A stretch of DNA of 64,000 bases, taken from the NCBI GenBank assembly GCA_036571765.1, contig BROE01000007.1, positions 15,216,442 through 15,280,441 of the forward strand. The letters run 5' to 3'. The notes beneath the pieces are model-generated. The model did not search any database, was not told the origin of the DNA, and worked only from the letters and a program-made list of their open reading frames with translations. The number at the start of each line of letters is the position of its first letter. The first letter of the stretch is position 1. This DNA comes from Plecoglossus altivelis. Taxonomy: Eukaryota; Chordata; Actinopteri; Osmeriformes; Plecoglossidae. Both the position numbers and the translations under genes were made by a program. Below, in pieces: positions 43,895 through 55,262 of the stretch.

Positions 43895-46371
43895 ATGGCT
43901 GCTAGCCCTAGCTCCGCCCCCAGCCCTTCCCCCAGCCCCGCCCCCAGCGCCTGGCTGGCTGATCAGCAACCCTCGCTCAGCCGGTCAGCCTCCCCCCAAC
44001 CTGCAGGGAGTGACCCAGAAACCGTCCTGCCCCCGGGAGACCAGCCTGGACCCCCACTCAGCCTCTCCCAGGACGAGCTGGTCATCGTGATCAACGGGAA
44101 GCTGGAGAACAGTAAGCAGACAATGTCACAGCAGACAGGCTGCCATGTGGCTGTTTGGTTGGCTGGATCAGGGAGAGTCCGATCCATTTAACATTCGATT
44201 ACTACTTTCCCAGTACACACCCACACAACAAAGACACACTACACAACACATACACACACACGCACACAGAGCTCAGGCATCTACTCATTAAACTAATTAC
44301 TGTTTCTGTTGTCCTGTGACTAACGAGAGCGTGTGTATGTTTCTAGGTAACAGTATTCACCCGTCCAAAGCAGAAGCCAGCTCTCCTGTCATCTCCTCTC
44401 CTCCCAGAAGACAACACTCCATCTCCTACTCTCACCACCCCCACCACAGCAAGACCAGGAAGGGCAGCCGAGCCAGCTCCATCGGCTACACCGCCTTCTC
44501 CCCACGCCCCTCCATCTCCCGACACTCCAGTATCGCTACCAACCCTCCTCTGGACCGATCCAAGCCCAAAGACTACCTGCTGCTGGCTGTGTTGGCCTGC
44601 TTCTGTCCTGTCTGGCCCATCAACATCGTGGGGTTGGTCTACTCCATTATGGTGAGTGGGAGGAGGGGGGCAGGAAGGCAGGAGGGGGGCAGGAGGGAGG
44701 AGGAGTGTGGGGGTGAGGAGGAGGTTGGGGGGTGAGGAGGGTGGGGGTGAGGAGGAGGTGGGGTGAGGAGGGGGGGTGGGGTGGTAGGGGCGTGGAGGTG
44801 AGAGAGAGAGGGTTGGGAGTGTGAGGAGGAGGGTGGGGTGTAGGAGGAGGGTTGGGGGTGAGGAGGAGGGTGGGGTGAAGAGGAGGGTTGGGGGTGAGGA
44901 GAGGAGAGGTGGCGAGCGTGTGGAGGAGGGGTGTGGAGGAGAGGAGGGTGGAGGTGAGGAGGAGGCGTTGCGGGTGGAGGAGGGGGGGTGAGAGAGGAGG
45001 GCTATGGGGGTGAGGAGGAGGGTTGGGGGTGAGGAGGAGGGTTGGGGGTGAGAAGGAGGGTGGGGCAGGTGAGGAGGAGGGTTGAGGAGTGAGGAGGAGG
45101 GTGGGGTGAGGAGGAGGTTTGGGGGTGAGGAGGAGGGTGGGGTGAGAGGAGGTGGAGGTGAGGAGGAGGGTTGGGGGTGAGGAGGAGCGGTGGAGGGTGA
45201 GGAGGGAGGCTGGGGTTTGGGGCAGCAGGTGAGGTTAGGAGGTAAGAGGTTGGTTGGTTCTGCTGTGATCCTCGCTGTTGTGACTAAGCGGAAGTGGGCT
45301 TGTGGTCTGAGAGTCTGTCAGACAGGCCTCAGATGTCGTCTATTCATTACTGACCGCTGAGCGCCCAGACCCCCCCCCTCTCTCTCTCTACTCTGGATCA
45401 GCGCTCAAGGACACCTGACTCTGGTGGCTGGTGGTGGTTTGGTGGTTTGGGGATTCTGGGAAGTAGAAAGTGAATCACATCCATCAGAAGGTATAGATGA
45501 ACAGACGGTGTAGATAGAAAGCACATCAGTACCTGTCTCCCCCTCTCTCCTGTCTGCCTGACAGTCCTGCCATTAAATTACATCCCAAAACGTCTTTGTT
45601 AATAGTGCATCATGTTAAGCTGTTGTGGTCAGAGGTGAGGAGTGTGTCATGCCATCCTATCCTGTGTTCGCAGTCTAAGAACAGCCTGGAACAGGGAAAC
45701 CTGGACGGTGCTCGACGTCTGGGTCGGGTGGCTAAGATGCTGTCGCTGGTGTCTCTAGTTGGAGGAACCCTCATCATCATCGCCTGTATTGTCAACCTGG
45801 CCAGTAAGTATCAGGATCAGAGACCTTCGTCTGCTGAAGAACCTTCACAACACACTTTACGCTCTACACTCCTCTAAAAACAAACTGTAACACCTTTTTC
45901 TTATTAGATGTGTTTTTGATTGACTTTTTATCGGTGAGGAAATGACCAATCTGGCGATGTAGAAAGGGCAGGTGACAGCTTTTCCCCCCTTGTTATTTCG
46001 TGTTTGTCTCTAAGACGCATTGCAGCCTCTGCCTGGTCACTAAGCAGTCTGCTTCACTGAAGATGAACAAGTCGCTTAACATCAGTTCTCTTTTTGAACC
46101 TTAAAAAAACGTCTAAAAAAGAGAGCTCTTGCATTCCGCAGAGTGTTAATGAACAGAAAGATGCTCATGTGCTCGGAGGAGCGTGACACTGGAAGTGTCT
46201 ACTTACTGTCCAGAATATCTACCAGCCGGCTAACTCTCCCTTCACTTACGTAACTGCTCCCTCTGCCCCTGTGTAACCCTAACCCTCCATGTTCAGCTGC
46301 AGAGTATAAAGTTACTGATAACACTGTCTGTTTTCAATCCCTTTCTGTTTTTAGTCAATGTGAAATCCTGA
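43895..46371 (+). CDS. prrt2: Proline-rich transmembrane protein 2
   Basis: Presynaptic and axonal membrane protein of the dispanin/CD225 group that interacts with SNARE and Ca2+-sensor machinery and modulates Na+ channels; human loss causes paroxysmal kinesigenic dyskinesia (known). Exons: 43895-44111, 44347-44651, 45674-45803, 46355-46371, giving 222 codons plus stop with consistent phases. The N-terminal half is Pro/Ser/Ala-rich (PSPSPSPAPSAW). The C-terminal half is the conserved unit: first hydrophobic segment KDYLLLAVLACFCPVWPINI (CFCPVWP is diagnostic), loop SKNSLEQGNLDGARRLGRVA, and second hydrophobic segment MLSLVSLVGGTLIIIACIV, ending INVKS. It is shorter than the human protein (about 340 residues), mainly in the Pro-rich part. 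The upstream in-frame bases from 43883 lack an ATG. A non-coding exon probably ends at the 42988 donor, joining the 43851 acceptor. Confidence 0.9.
44655..45235. repeat. G-rich minisatellite, prrt2 intron
   Basis: About 580 bp of gaggaggagggttgggggtg units beginning at the donor of exon 44347-44651. Many G-runs give G-quadruplex potential. Confidence 0.9.
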
Positions 46372-46699
46372 GTCACTTCCTGCAGGAAGTAGGAAGTCAG
46401 CTGACCATGCCAGCCGTATCGTCCACACCCACCTCTAACAGTTATCATTACCAGGATACGTGACTAATATACTCGTGATATACGTAAAAGCATACCTCTA
46501 TAACCCATTATAGCCCCTCCTTTTCGTAACGGGAACTACATTTATAATATGCAAGCTGCTTCTCTTGTCGGTATGTATGAGGGTGAATAGATGATCAGGT
46601 TACTTCCTCCTTGGTATTCCACCTGCCATTCTCCACTAGGGGGGCACTTCTCCAAGAAAAGTATTTACAAAAAACAATGTCATAAGAAGAAAACCAAGA

Positions 46700-46960
46700 C
46701 CAGTTGATGAGCGAGGAGAGAGAGGAGGAGAGAGAGGAGAGAAAGGAGGTGGGGAAGGAGGGGAAAGAAGAGGTGGAGAAGGAGGGGAAAGAGGAGGTGG
46801 AGAAGGAGGAGAGAGGAGGTGGAGAAGGAGGAGAGAGGAGGTGGAGAAGGAGGAGAGAGGAGGGGAAGGAGAAGGAGGAGAGAGAGGAGGGGAAAGGGGA
46901 GGTGGAAAAGGAGGAGAGGGAGGAAGAGGAGGACTGAAAATGGCTGTGAGGGAAAGGGAG
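46700..46960. repeat. (GGAGAA/GGAGGT)n polypurine repeat
   Basis: Repeats of ggaggtggagaaggaggaga. Confidence 0.9.
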
Positions 46961-47804
46961 GAAGAGAAAGAGGGAAAAGAGAGCGATTGGGAAAGAGAGG
47001 AGAGAGAGATTGGAACTATCCCTTCACAGCTTGAGCGACACAAGCGTTGCCGACTATAACATGTCTGCCAAGTCCATCTCTTACCGACACCTCACCAACT
47101 CAGCTGACTGCTTCATCTCAGAGAGGAGGAGCAGGATGAACCTGCTTCTGCTCGTCTGGAACCTCACCACAAACTCAAGCTGACTGCGAGCCAGTTTATA
47201 TTTGGAGCAGAGAAAGATGGAGGAAGGGCGTGTTTGTGGAAGATGGAGGCGACGTTGGTGAGAGAGAAGGAGATGGTACGTGAAAAAGTGTCTGCCTGTG
47301 TGTGTGTGGGAAAGAGGCGGGGGGAGAGAGAGGGAGGGAGGGAGGGAGGGAGAGAAAAGGAGGGAGAGAAGAAGAGAGGGAGGTTGTGATGATGTCCGTC
47401 CGCGTGGCTGAAACGAAATGATGAGTAAGCGTTTCAGGAAAAGGGCAGACTCACCCCAGACGTGTACGACAAGTGTGCCAAAAACGGACCCGAACCCAAC
47501 GTGTTTGTGTGTGACAAACTCCTCTCGCAGTAAGCAAGCCGGCAGTGGAGTACATCCGGAAGGTTCTGAGAGACTCTATGGCATGTGAGGACTGGTCTCT
47601 CTGGACCAGAGAGTGTTATTAGCAGAACACCGTCTCCTGTGAAGCCAGTAGACCTGCTGTGATGAGAAGCCCTAACACTATTTCTTGTACGCTATTTTGA
47701 TAACGACGTTTGTAAAGAATTATTCACAGAGAAACAGAAAATCGATTTTCGAACACTAGTTTCATAACAGGACAATGCTCTGATGAATAAGTGTGCCACG
47801 AACT

Positions 47805-47860
47805 GATGATGATGATGATGATGATGATGATGTTGTTGATGTTGTTGTTGTTGTTGTCCT
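47805..47860. repeat. (GAT)n/(GTT)n trinucleotide repeat
   Basis: About ten GAT units pass into GTT units. Confidence 0.92.
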
Positions 47861-47924
47861 TGTTTAGATAAACAGAGCAGACAGGATCAGTACACATGTC
47901 CTCTGTGTCATGTTGCACACTGGA

Positions 47925-48340
47925 ACACCTCCCTCCTCCTCATCCCTCCCTCCTCCTCATCCCTCCCCACTCCCTCCCTCCTCATCCCTCCTCACTCCTC
48001 CACTCCTCTCATTCCACCCCTCCTCCGCCCCCCCTCTCCACCCCCTCATTCTCCCCCTCTCCATCCCCCCACCCTCCCATCTCTCCATTCCCCCCTCCCA
48101 TCTCTCCCCCTCAATTCCACTGCATCCGCTCCCTCACGTTCCTCTTCCTCAACCCTCCCTCCCCCCCACGCCCTCCCCCTACGGGGGATCCCCTCCCTCC
48201 CCTCACCTCTTCCCCTCCTCCTCACCCTCTCCACGTCCTCCTCTCCCACACCTCCTCCAACTGAACTCCTCCTCCCTTCTCCATCACCACCTCCCAATCC
48301 TCCCTCACACCCCCCTCGCTCCCCCTTCCGTTACCTCCTC
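47925..48340. repeat. CCTCCCT-type pyrimidine minisatellite
   Basis: C/T-rich degenerate units. Long open frames here are compositional. Confidence 0.85.
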
Positions 48341-49444
48341 AACCCTGGGGCTGTCCTCCCCCTTGCTTCGGTCCCGGCCCCTCTGTGCTCTGGATCCGAC
48401 ATCCAGTTAACCAGTTCCATCAACCGAGGCTGACGAGTCAGACAGAAATCAAACGTCACTTCATACGTAACCAACGCTGTCACAAACCAGCATTTAAATG
48501 CAATGAGGGTGTGTGACAGAGCCTGTATTTCCTAAGCACATCGAGTCCTAGGGTGACCTTGCGGGGGGTGACCCGGGCAGAGCTCTGCAGATGCTCACTC
48601 TGCCTAAACGTACAGAGTCACGTTCCTAGTGTCTGTGGGATCATGAGCCTTTTTTCTTTTTCTCTTCCTCACTTAATAATATAAATGAATATTGATTGTC
48701 TTATATCGGTTACCTTATATCACAAGACGAATCTAATATTCCGTAGATGCACAAAAGGATTTGTGGATGTTCATCACTCCAAGACCAGGTTGTTGGCCCA
48801 TTGAGTTGCGATGGCTTATTCCTGGCATCGGCGGACAGCCAGTACTGAGCCAAAAGCAGAAGCGTTCTTAATTATCACAAGGAATCAAGTCTCTGTCTCA
48901 CTAGAAACGGATAAACCGCATATCAATTAGAACTGAAGGAACCGTTAATCCAACCATGACATCGAGATCGCGCCTTGAGAATCTAAGACAGAGACACGGA
49001 TATAATCAAATCAGAAGTGGAACCTACCACTTTCCCTGTCTCACCTGCCTGAGACTACTCTGTCTCTTGGCCAGTCGACAGTCATTCTTCCCTACGAGGT
49101 GGTTTCTGTATGGATGAAAACATTTTATTAGTCTTTACTCTCTTAGTACTTAAGTGTTTAAATTTAATTGTAACCAAGAGTAAATATTATTCTGCAGGCA
49201 ACTTCTGTATTGTGAATTATACTTCGTGAATATGAGTTACCATACTAGATATTCTACTAGAAACATGAAGAAGTCTCTCTCATATAATCTCCACCAGTGT
49301 GTGGTCTCTGGCTACTATAATCTCCTGTGTCTAATGTGACTATTGGCATGTTGTTAAATCTAATTGGTGTGTTGATGAGGGTGATCATCACACAGGTAAC
49401 CAGACGTGATGTTGTTCATGTCTGGACACCAGGTGTTTCCTAAT

Positions 49445-49852
49445 AAACACACTCTGCATGAAACTATGTCTGTGTGCTGTGTGTTTGTATATATGTCTGT
49501 GTGCTGTGTGTTTGTATACATGTCTGTTTGTGCTTGTGTTGTAACCATTGTGGTGCTGTGGTTGTATACATGTCTGTGGTGCTGTGTGTTTGTTCTATAT
49601 GTCTTGTGCTGTGTGTTGTATAAGTTCGGTGCTGTTGGTGTTTGTCTATATGTGGTGGTGCTGTGTGTGTTTGTGTCTATATGTGTGTGTGCCTGTGAGT
49701 TGTTGTAGATATGTCTGTGTTCGTGGTTGTCATACATGTCTGGGTGTGCTGTGTGTTTGTAATATCTGGTGCGTTGTTGTCATATGGTTGTGTGGTGGCT
49801 GTATGTGTTGTCTAAGTGTGTTGCTGTTGTGCTATATGTCGTGTGCTGGTTT

Positions 49853-49885
<33 letters not shown>

Positions 49886-49900
49886 CTGGGCTTGCACACA
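49445..49900. repeat. GT-rich minisatellite (tatatgtctgtgtgctgtgt)
   Basis: About twelve degenerate units of roughly 35 bp, then a (CA)n run at 49855-49882. Confidence 0.85.
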
Positions 49901-51450
49901 CACACATCCAGAGATTGGCAAAGGTACACACATCCTTCACTCAGTGGAAGTACAGAAAGTCATGTTTAAAAAGAAAAAGTTTAAAATTGCTGACTACACT
50001 TTGACTCTCAAGTTAGAGTAAAGGTGTGGACTCAGACATCCTGAAGTATTAAGCAGCTGATACTACTACCTGTTTCAGTGTCATGATAATATATTACAGC
50101 CACACAGCGCATGTTGGCCACAGATACCAGGTACCATTGAGACCAGTAATGTCTCTATTTTCAGACATGTCGACATTTCTGTATCATCGATAACGTTAGC
50201 CGTTTCTCTTATTGCCGTCTTTCCTTGTAGCTTCGTTGTCTAGTTTAGGTTTGTTTTGCGTCATAGCCAGGAAATAAAAACAGGCACGCAATGAAAAAAA
50301 ACAACAATATCGATCACACTACCAAATTCACATTCAAGCTAAAGTGACAAGCCTGGTTTGAAAACGTAAAAATCCATCTTGCTTCGACGCTCTCCCTGCA
50401 GGTTGAGGTCAGTACACCAGCTCAGCCCGCAGGGATGTTAACCCACGTCAGCACAAGTCGAAGAAACGTTCAACACAACACAGACGTTCAACACACCACA
50501 GAGAACCCTCTCCAATCTAAGGTCAAGGTCTACTTTGCACTGCTCTACTGTGCTCTCAGGTCGGAAATAGACCGTCAGTAATGTAGCACTCCCGATCTGA
50601 CAGAGTATCGAGTCAGCGCCTTCGTATTCAGGGTTCAGTCAGACTAGCTTCCTGCTGACACAGAACCAGATGTAGGGGTAGAGATGCCAGCAGCGTGCTG
50701 GTGATTGAATAGTCAACAAAAATCTTAACACCTGATGTTGTGATGTTGTGACGGGAGAAGAAACGGTGATGAAAACGGATTTAGAAAGTCAGGTTAAGAG
50801 AATTTCAGATTTGATTTTTGTAAGGTAGTTTGTTTTTGTGTGTTAGGAAAGACCAGTTAGCGTATGCCGTTACAGCGGAGATTCAATACGCCTCCGCGGC
50901 CTAAAGCCTGTTTCTAGGCCTGGAAGGATGAAACGACCGCCGAGTTCAACATCCCTTGGGAGGCCGGCTGCTGTTGCGAAGCGAAGGACTCACTGTATTT
51001 GTGGGCGAGATTTGGCAGCGGATCGAGCGCACTGATCTCACATTGCTTTCTGAGCCAAATTATACAAGCTGTTAGTAACAAACAACGCGGGATTTGGGGA
51101 CTTGGTCAATAGTCGACATTTAATTTGACTTGCGCCAACAAACTTCAATAAACAAGCTTAGTTATTTATTTCCGGGAGCGCGGGTGCAATTTTTGTCCTA
51201 GTTTACAATAAACCCAAACGGACATTATATCATACAAATCGAGACTATATCTGTAGCAAGTTGAATCATAGTTGATGTGAGGTTGTGGTTATATAAAGTC
51301 ATGTATTCGGTGTGGTCATAATGTAGGATTATTATAATATATTATCATATAAAAAAGACGTTTTAAGCTTCAAAAGACAGCGGAGGGTTTAGTCCTAAAG
51401 CAGCGCTACATCACGGTGCGGGAAGCGCAGATTGTCATTCCAAGCCGCCG

Positions 51451-51463
51451 CCACAAGAGGGCA
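51451..51463 (+). promoter_or_regulatory. CTCF-like motif
   Basis: CCACAAGAGGGCA matches the CTCF core consensus with one mismatch. It lies 44 bp outside the left end of the inverted-repeat element. Confidence 0.35.
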
Positions 51464-52338
51464 GTGTTGTCTTGAGCAGAAGGGTGATGCGACTGGTCCA
51501 TTTGCAGCTTTTCTTAGTCGCTTTGGTACATTTCTCAGGTCAGAATTGAATTTCTCAAAACTACCTGTTCAATTCTCACATCATTGTGTCACTTGTTCAA
51601 ATCAAAAAAGCGGTTTCTCATTTCTTTGAACAAGTTGCAATTGCTTTGGTACGTCCATGCAAATGATTATGTACAATTCTCTGTTGTTTCCTACATTATC
51701 AGTTGCTTATGTCATGTTGATCAAAATGTATTATATTGGGTCTCTGTTGAATAGTCTCACCCCCCACAACATTTAGGCACAAGCTCATAACATAAGTCTT
51801 TACATGCAAAATGGCTGAACCAGTTATCATAATATGTCAAGCATATTTCTATACTTTCTATATTTCCATTAGACTTTTTTTCTAAATCTGTCCTGAATTG
51901 GTAAATTGCTCCCGGGAGAATCTGGACTTTCTCTAACAAAGGTGCATCTCAAGATGTAACTTAGAATTGACAATAATTGTCATCAAAACTTTAGCCATCG
52001 TTTCCATCCAGAGATGTACACAAGTCTTTGGCTGCAAGTCCAAGTCAAGTCTCAAGTCTTTGGCCTCAAGTCCAAGTCAAGTCTCAAGTCAAGTCTCAAG
52101 TCAACAAACTATACTGTTAATTCTGGCATATTATTTAAATATTAAACAAAGACAATATATTACCAAAATATATTAAATAAAATACTTAATATGGATTGCA
52201 TTTGCCACTTAAGCTTTGGAAAAAAATATGCAACATTACTGTCTAATGGAAACTTTTTGAAAAAAAAAAACTAAGATGAACTATTTGGATTCATTTTGAT
52301 AAAGATGAACTCCTTTTACATAAGTGAGACATTACACT

Positions 52339-52681
52339 TCAGAAAATCAAACTTGCTAGTGTGTCAGCACTAATCCTTGCTCTATGTGGGCGCATAATGA
52401 GACCAGTCGCTTGTTCATTCAAGCGCCTGTTTACAATACTTCTGGTTATGGGGCTGTATTTCTCCTCCACAACTGACATGAATTTTCTAAAATTTGTATT
52501 TTCAACTAGGGAAAGTGGCAGATTACATCCGATGATGAGTTCCCTAATAATGGCCTCTGTAATGGCTTTCTGCCTGGGATGACCCTGGCTGTATGTCTGT
52601 ACACTTCCTCTATAGAAAAAGGGTTCAATGCTGCACTGTCCCTCAGCTGCACTTGGCTGGCTCTTTTGGCTGATATATTCT
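52339..52681 (-). pseudogene. hAT transposase exon fragment (ZBED-like)
   Basis: This 343-bp minus-strand open segment lies between a splice-acceptor-like site (tttttatcaacag) and a stop. It reads QKAITEAIIRELIIGCNLPL, then VVEEKYSPITRSIVNRRLNE and GLIMRPHRAR. These are hallmark motifs of vertebrate ZBED-type hAT transposases, just N-terminal to the catalytic core. About 114 codons survive. The DDE core and dimerisation region are absent from the element, so this is a relic. Confidence 0.82.
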
Positions 52682-52932
52682 CTGTTGATAAAAATAAGAA
52701 ATAGTTAAATTTTCTTAACTTTTTCTTCTGCACGTTATGTTAGTGCTGGTTATTCATGTAAGTGCTACACCTTTGACACTGAGACAACAAAACAAGTAAT
52801 TTTAGGCGGGAATCTATTTTAAACACTTGTGGCAAAAAGCTAACATGTAATGGCTGTGCCCATTACAGTACAGTCTGTGCGGAAAACTTAGGGTTGTTGT
52901 TAACACTAGCTAGCTCGGTGCTAACTCACCTA

Positions 52933-53027
52933 TCATTTCAAGTGTCTGATAAAGTTAGACGTTGTCGTCCTGGCGTCACAAATTTGAACCCCACACTCTT
53001 TACATTTGGCAATTCTCTTGTCGTGAC
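52933..53027 (-). pseudogene. BED zinc-finger remnant of the hAT transposase
   Basis: The minus strand reads AKCKECGVQICDARTTTSNF then IRHLK, a C-x2-C ... H pattern typical of BED fingers, followed by stop TGA. The upstream end runs into the poly-A/C/G block, so any N-terminal part is lost or mis-assembled. Confidence 0.75.
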
Positions 53028-53032
53028 GTGTA

Positions 53033-53086
<54 letters not shown>

Positions 53087-53220
53087 AACAAAAAAAAAAA
53101 CACAAAAAAAAAAAAAAAAATGGGAAAAAAAAAATTAAAAAAAAAAAAAAACGCGGGGGGCCCCCCGGCCAAAAAAAGGAAAAAAAAGCCCCCCCCCCGG
53201 GGGCCCCCCCCCGGAATACC
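53033..53220. repeat. A, C and G homopolymer block inside the hAT element
   Basis: Long A runs are followed by alternating C and G runs with no informational sequence. This looks like assembly noise rather than biology. Confidence 0.85.
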
Positions 53221-53850
53221 CCCCCGGGAGCCTGCAGCAAGTCCGCCATAGTTTGTTTGGGAACAGTGAGCTGCCGTCGCATCTGCATACGTCATCAACA
53301 TTGGACGCAGCGCAGGTAACTGTTCATGTGCAAGACGCATCTCTTGGTGAAGGGGAGAAACAGAGGGGGGTGATGGGATTGAGAACAAGTTCATGACAGG
53401 GCGCGTTGAACATGACTCGTAATGTTCACGAGTTTTAAATCCCAAGTCCGAGTCAAGTCTCAAGTCTTTAGGTACGAGTCCGAGTCGAGTCGCGAGTCTC
53501 TGAAAATAGGGACTTAAGTCTGACTCGAGTCCGAGTCTCAAGTCCCGATCTCTGTTTCCATCAGAACATCCCTCCAGAGTAAACTGTTTTATTGACAACA
53601 TGACTAAACAATTTGACTGCCTTATCCGTACACAATGACACAAGGACTTGTCATTCTGATGGTACTGACATGTTCATTGACACAGATATTTACTTTTGAG
53701 AGATGAACTAAGGATTTTGAGTAAGAGAGTGGCTTTTGCAGGTTATCCATGGTGTTTTGCTATTTGTACAAATTGTTTCGAGAAATGCACTTACTGTTTT
53801 GCAAATTGTGTGTTTGATTCGAGAAATGTACCAGAATGACTATGAAAAGC

Positions 53851-55262
53851 AGGAATGATTCCTCTGTAAACAGTTCCAACATTTCTGTCACAGGCTAGAA
53901 AAGACACAATCAACACCAAAACACGTTTTTATGTTTTTATGTAAAAAGTCAAAACACAATTTCCAGTTGGTACAAAGACAAACGGTCAAAGCCAATTTTA
54001 CTCAACAATACATATGTACATATTCACAGCACTGTACTTCAGCATGCAGCTTTGACATCACCGAGCACAAACAGCACCAGAGATCTGCGGCCAACACAAC
54101 AACTGTAGCTCCAAAAGCTGAATGAATGAGCCATTAATCACTAATTAAATCATTACGAATGCCCCAAAACATGATCCGATGACCTGCAATGGGTTCTGGT
54201 GCGGTTAGCTCCGAGGCGCTGCAAAACTTTCCGGATCATCCAGTCAAAATCAAGACGCGTTTTTAAAAATAAATCGTAACATAACTGAACATAACGTAAC
54301 ATAACCGTAGCAGCAGAGCGTTTTGAACTGGACGTGTATACTAGAAATCAGACGTTATAAGAATAGTGCAAATCGAAAAAAAATTAAAAATAGATAGAGG
54401 AAGAAAAAAACATAACTTGTTTGAAGCGCATCACTCTTACACAACATGTTCATTAGCAGTCCAGTCACCAACTCTGGATCAGACTGGAGACTTTCCACAC
54501 AGACAAGCCCATTCTGAAGCACCTCTGTAACAGAAGGGTTTGCTATAGTAGATTAAACAAGAGTCGTTTAATTCTTTGTACATCGAACATGCATATAGCT
54601 AACACGAAACCACCGATTTGGAAGAACCAATCATCATGTTATTACTTGCACTTTTGAATAAATTACCATCTGCAGGCAGTTCGATGGTAATTAAATCCGT
54701 TGATACAAAACGTCTACAATTATTAAGACCACTTAGAATTGTTCGGAAGCATCATCGGTCGACATGTTATTGCGACACCGAGGTGTGTAGACGAGAGAGA
54801 CTGAGAGAGACATTAGCCAGGTCAAAATGGATCCGGCGAGTTAATGACCGAATCCAATCCAATTTTCAAACAAGTAAACAAACCATAGCATTTGAATAAT
54901 TCCAGATAAATGGATAAATAAGTGTGATTTTCTTTCTCTCCTCAAATGTTTTCTTGCTGAGTTTTAATTATATTTTTTTTCCAGAGTAGGCGGAAAAATG
55001 GTTTTGGATAATTTAGATGCAAATGAACTAAGAAGGTCTCGTTTCTCAGGAACGTTCTGAAACAGGAAGCTGTGTTCTCATCTTTATTACTCACTTAATC
55101 ATCTCCAACTCATTTAAACCAAAATGTTGGTTCTTGCAGAACATTTTGTATCATGACTTCTTCTGATGCAAAGTCTAAATAGAGCACAAGTTGTTCAAGT
55201 CATGCAGAACGGCAGGCATGTTTCTTCAAGGTGCAATCCAGCTGGAGGCGGGAAATTCCTGG
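53851..55262. other. Intergenic region and doc2a 3' UTR
   Basis: AT-rich unique sequence with the doc2a poly(A) candidate at 55083. No other gene was seen. Confidence 0.5.
55083..55088 (-). promoter_or_regulatory. Candidate poly(A) signal of doc2a
   Basis: AATAAA on the minus strand lies about 175 bp beyond the doc2a stop. Confidence 0.45.

Larger units (their letters stand above)
46372..51506. other. Gene-poor interval downstream of prrt2
   Basis: Holds prrt2 3' UTR, purine repeats (46700-46960), coding-like fragments (47030-47630), a trinucleotide repeat (47805-47860), a pyrimidine minisatellite (47925-48340), a GT minisatellite (49445-49900) and unique AT-rich sequence. No intact gene was recognised. 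Confidence 0.5.
52009..53554 (-). mobile_element. Non-autonomous hAT-family DNA transposon with 8-bp TSD
   Basis: The element starts CAGAGATG and its other end reads CAGAGATC on the opposite strand, which is a hAT-type terminal inverted repeat. It is flanked on both sides by the identical 8-bp target site duplication TTTCCATC (52001-52008 and 53555-53562), the length expected for hAT. Both subterminal zones hold many CAAGTC/GAGTC motifs. Inside, on the minus strand, lie a BED zinc-finger segment and one transposase exon. The rest of the transposase, including the catalytic region, is missing, so the copy is non-autonomous. Homopolymer blocks (53033-53220) interrupt it. Confidence 0.9.
51507..53850. 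mobile_element. Older inverted-repeat element (MITE-like) hosting the hAT insertion
   Basis: The left end starts gcttttcttagtcgctttgg, and the reverse complement of the right end starts gcttttcatagtcattctgg. Over the terminal 30 bases about 26 match, including the shared tggtacatttctc. Removing the hAT copy and one TSD leaves about 790 bp with no coding potential seen. No convincing target duplication could be aligned at the ends, so the superfamily is not assigned. Confidence 0.65.

Noticed and set aside
50918..51060. Open segment after tttctag reading WKDETTAEFNIPWEAG, faintly like an interferon-regulatory-factor DNA-binding motif
   Set aside because: Only the F-x-IPW pattern matches. The required tryptophan spacing and downstream motifs are missing and no donor was found.
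52933..53643. 236-codon minus-strand open frame joining a Ser/Arg-rich part to the BED finger
   Set aside because: The middle is a poly-Phe/Gly translation of the homopolymer block, so the join is artefactual. Only the BED part is kept, as a transposase relic.
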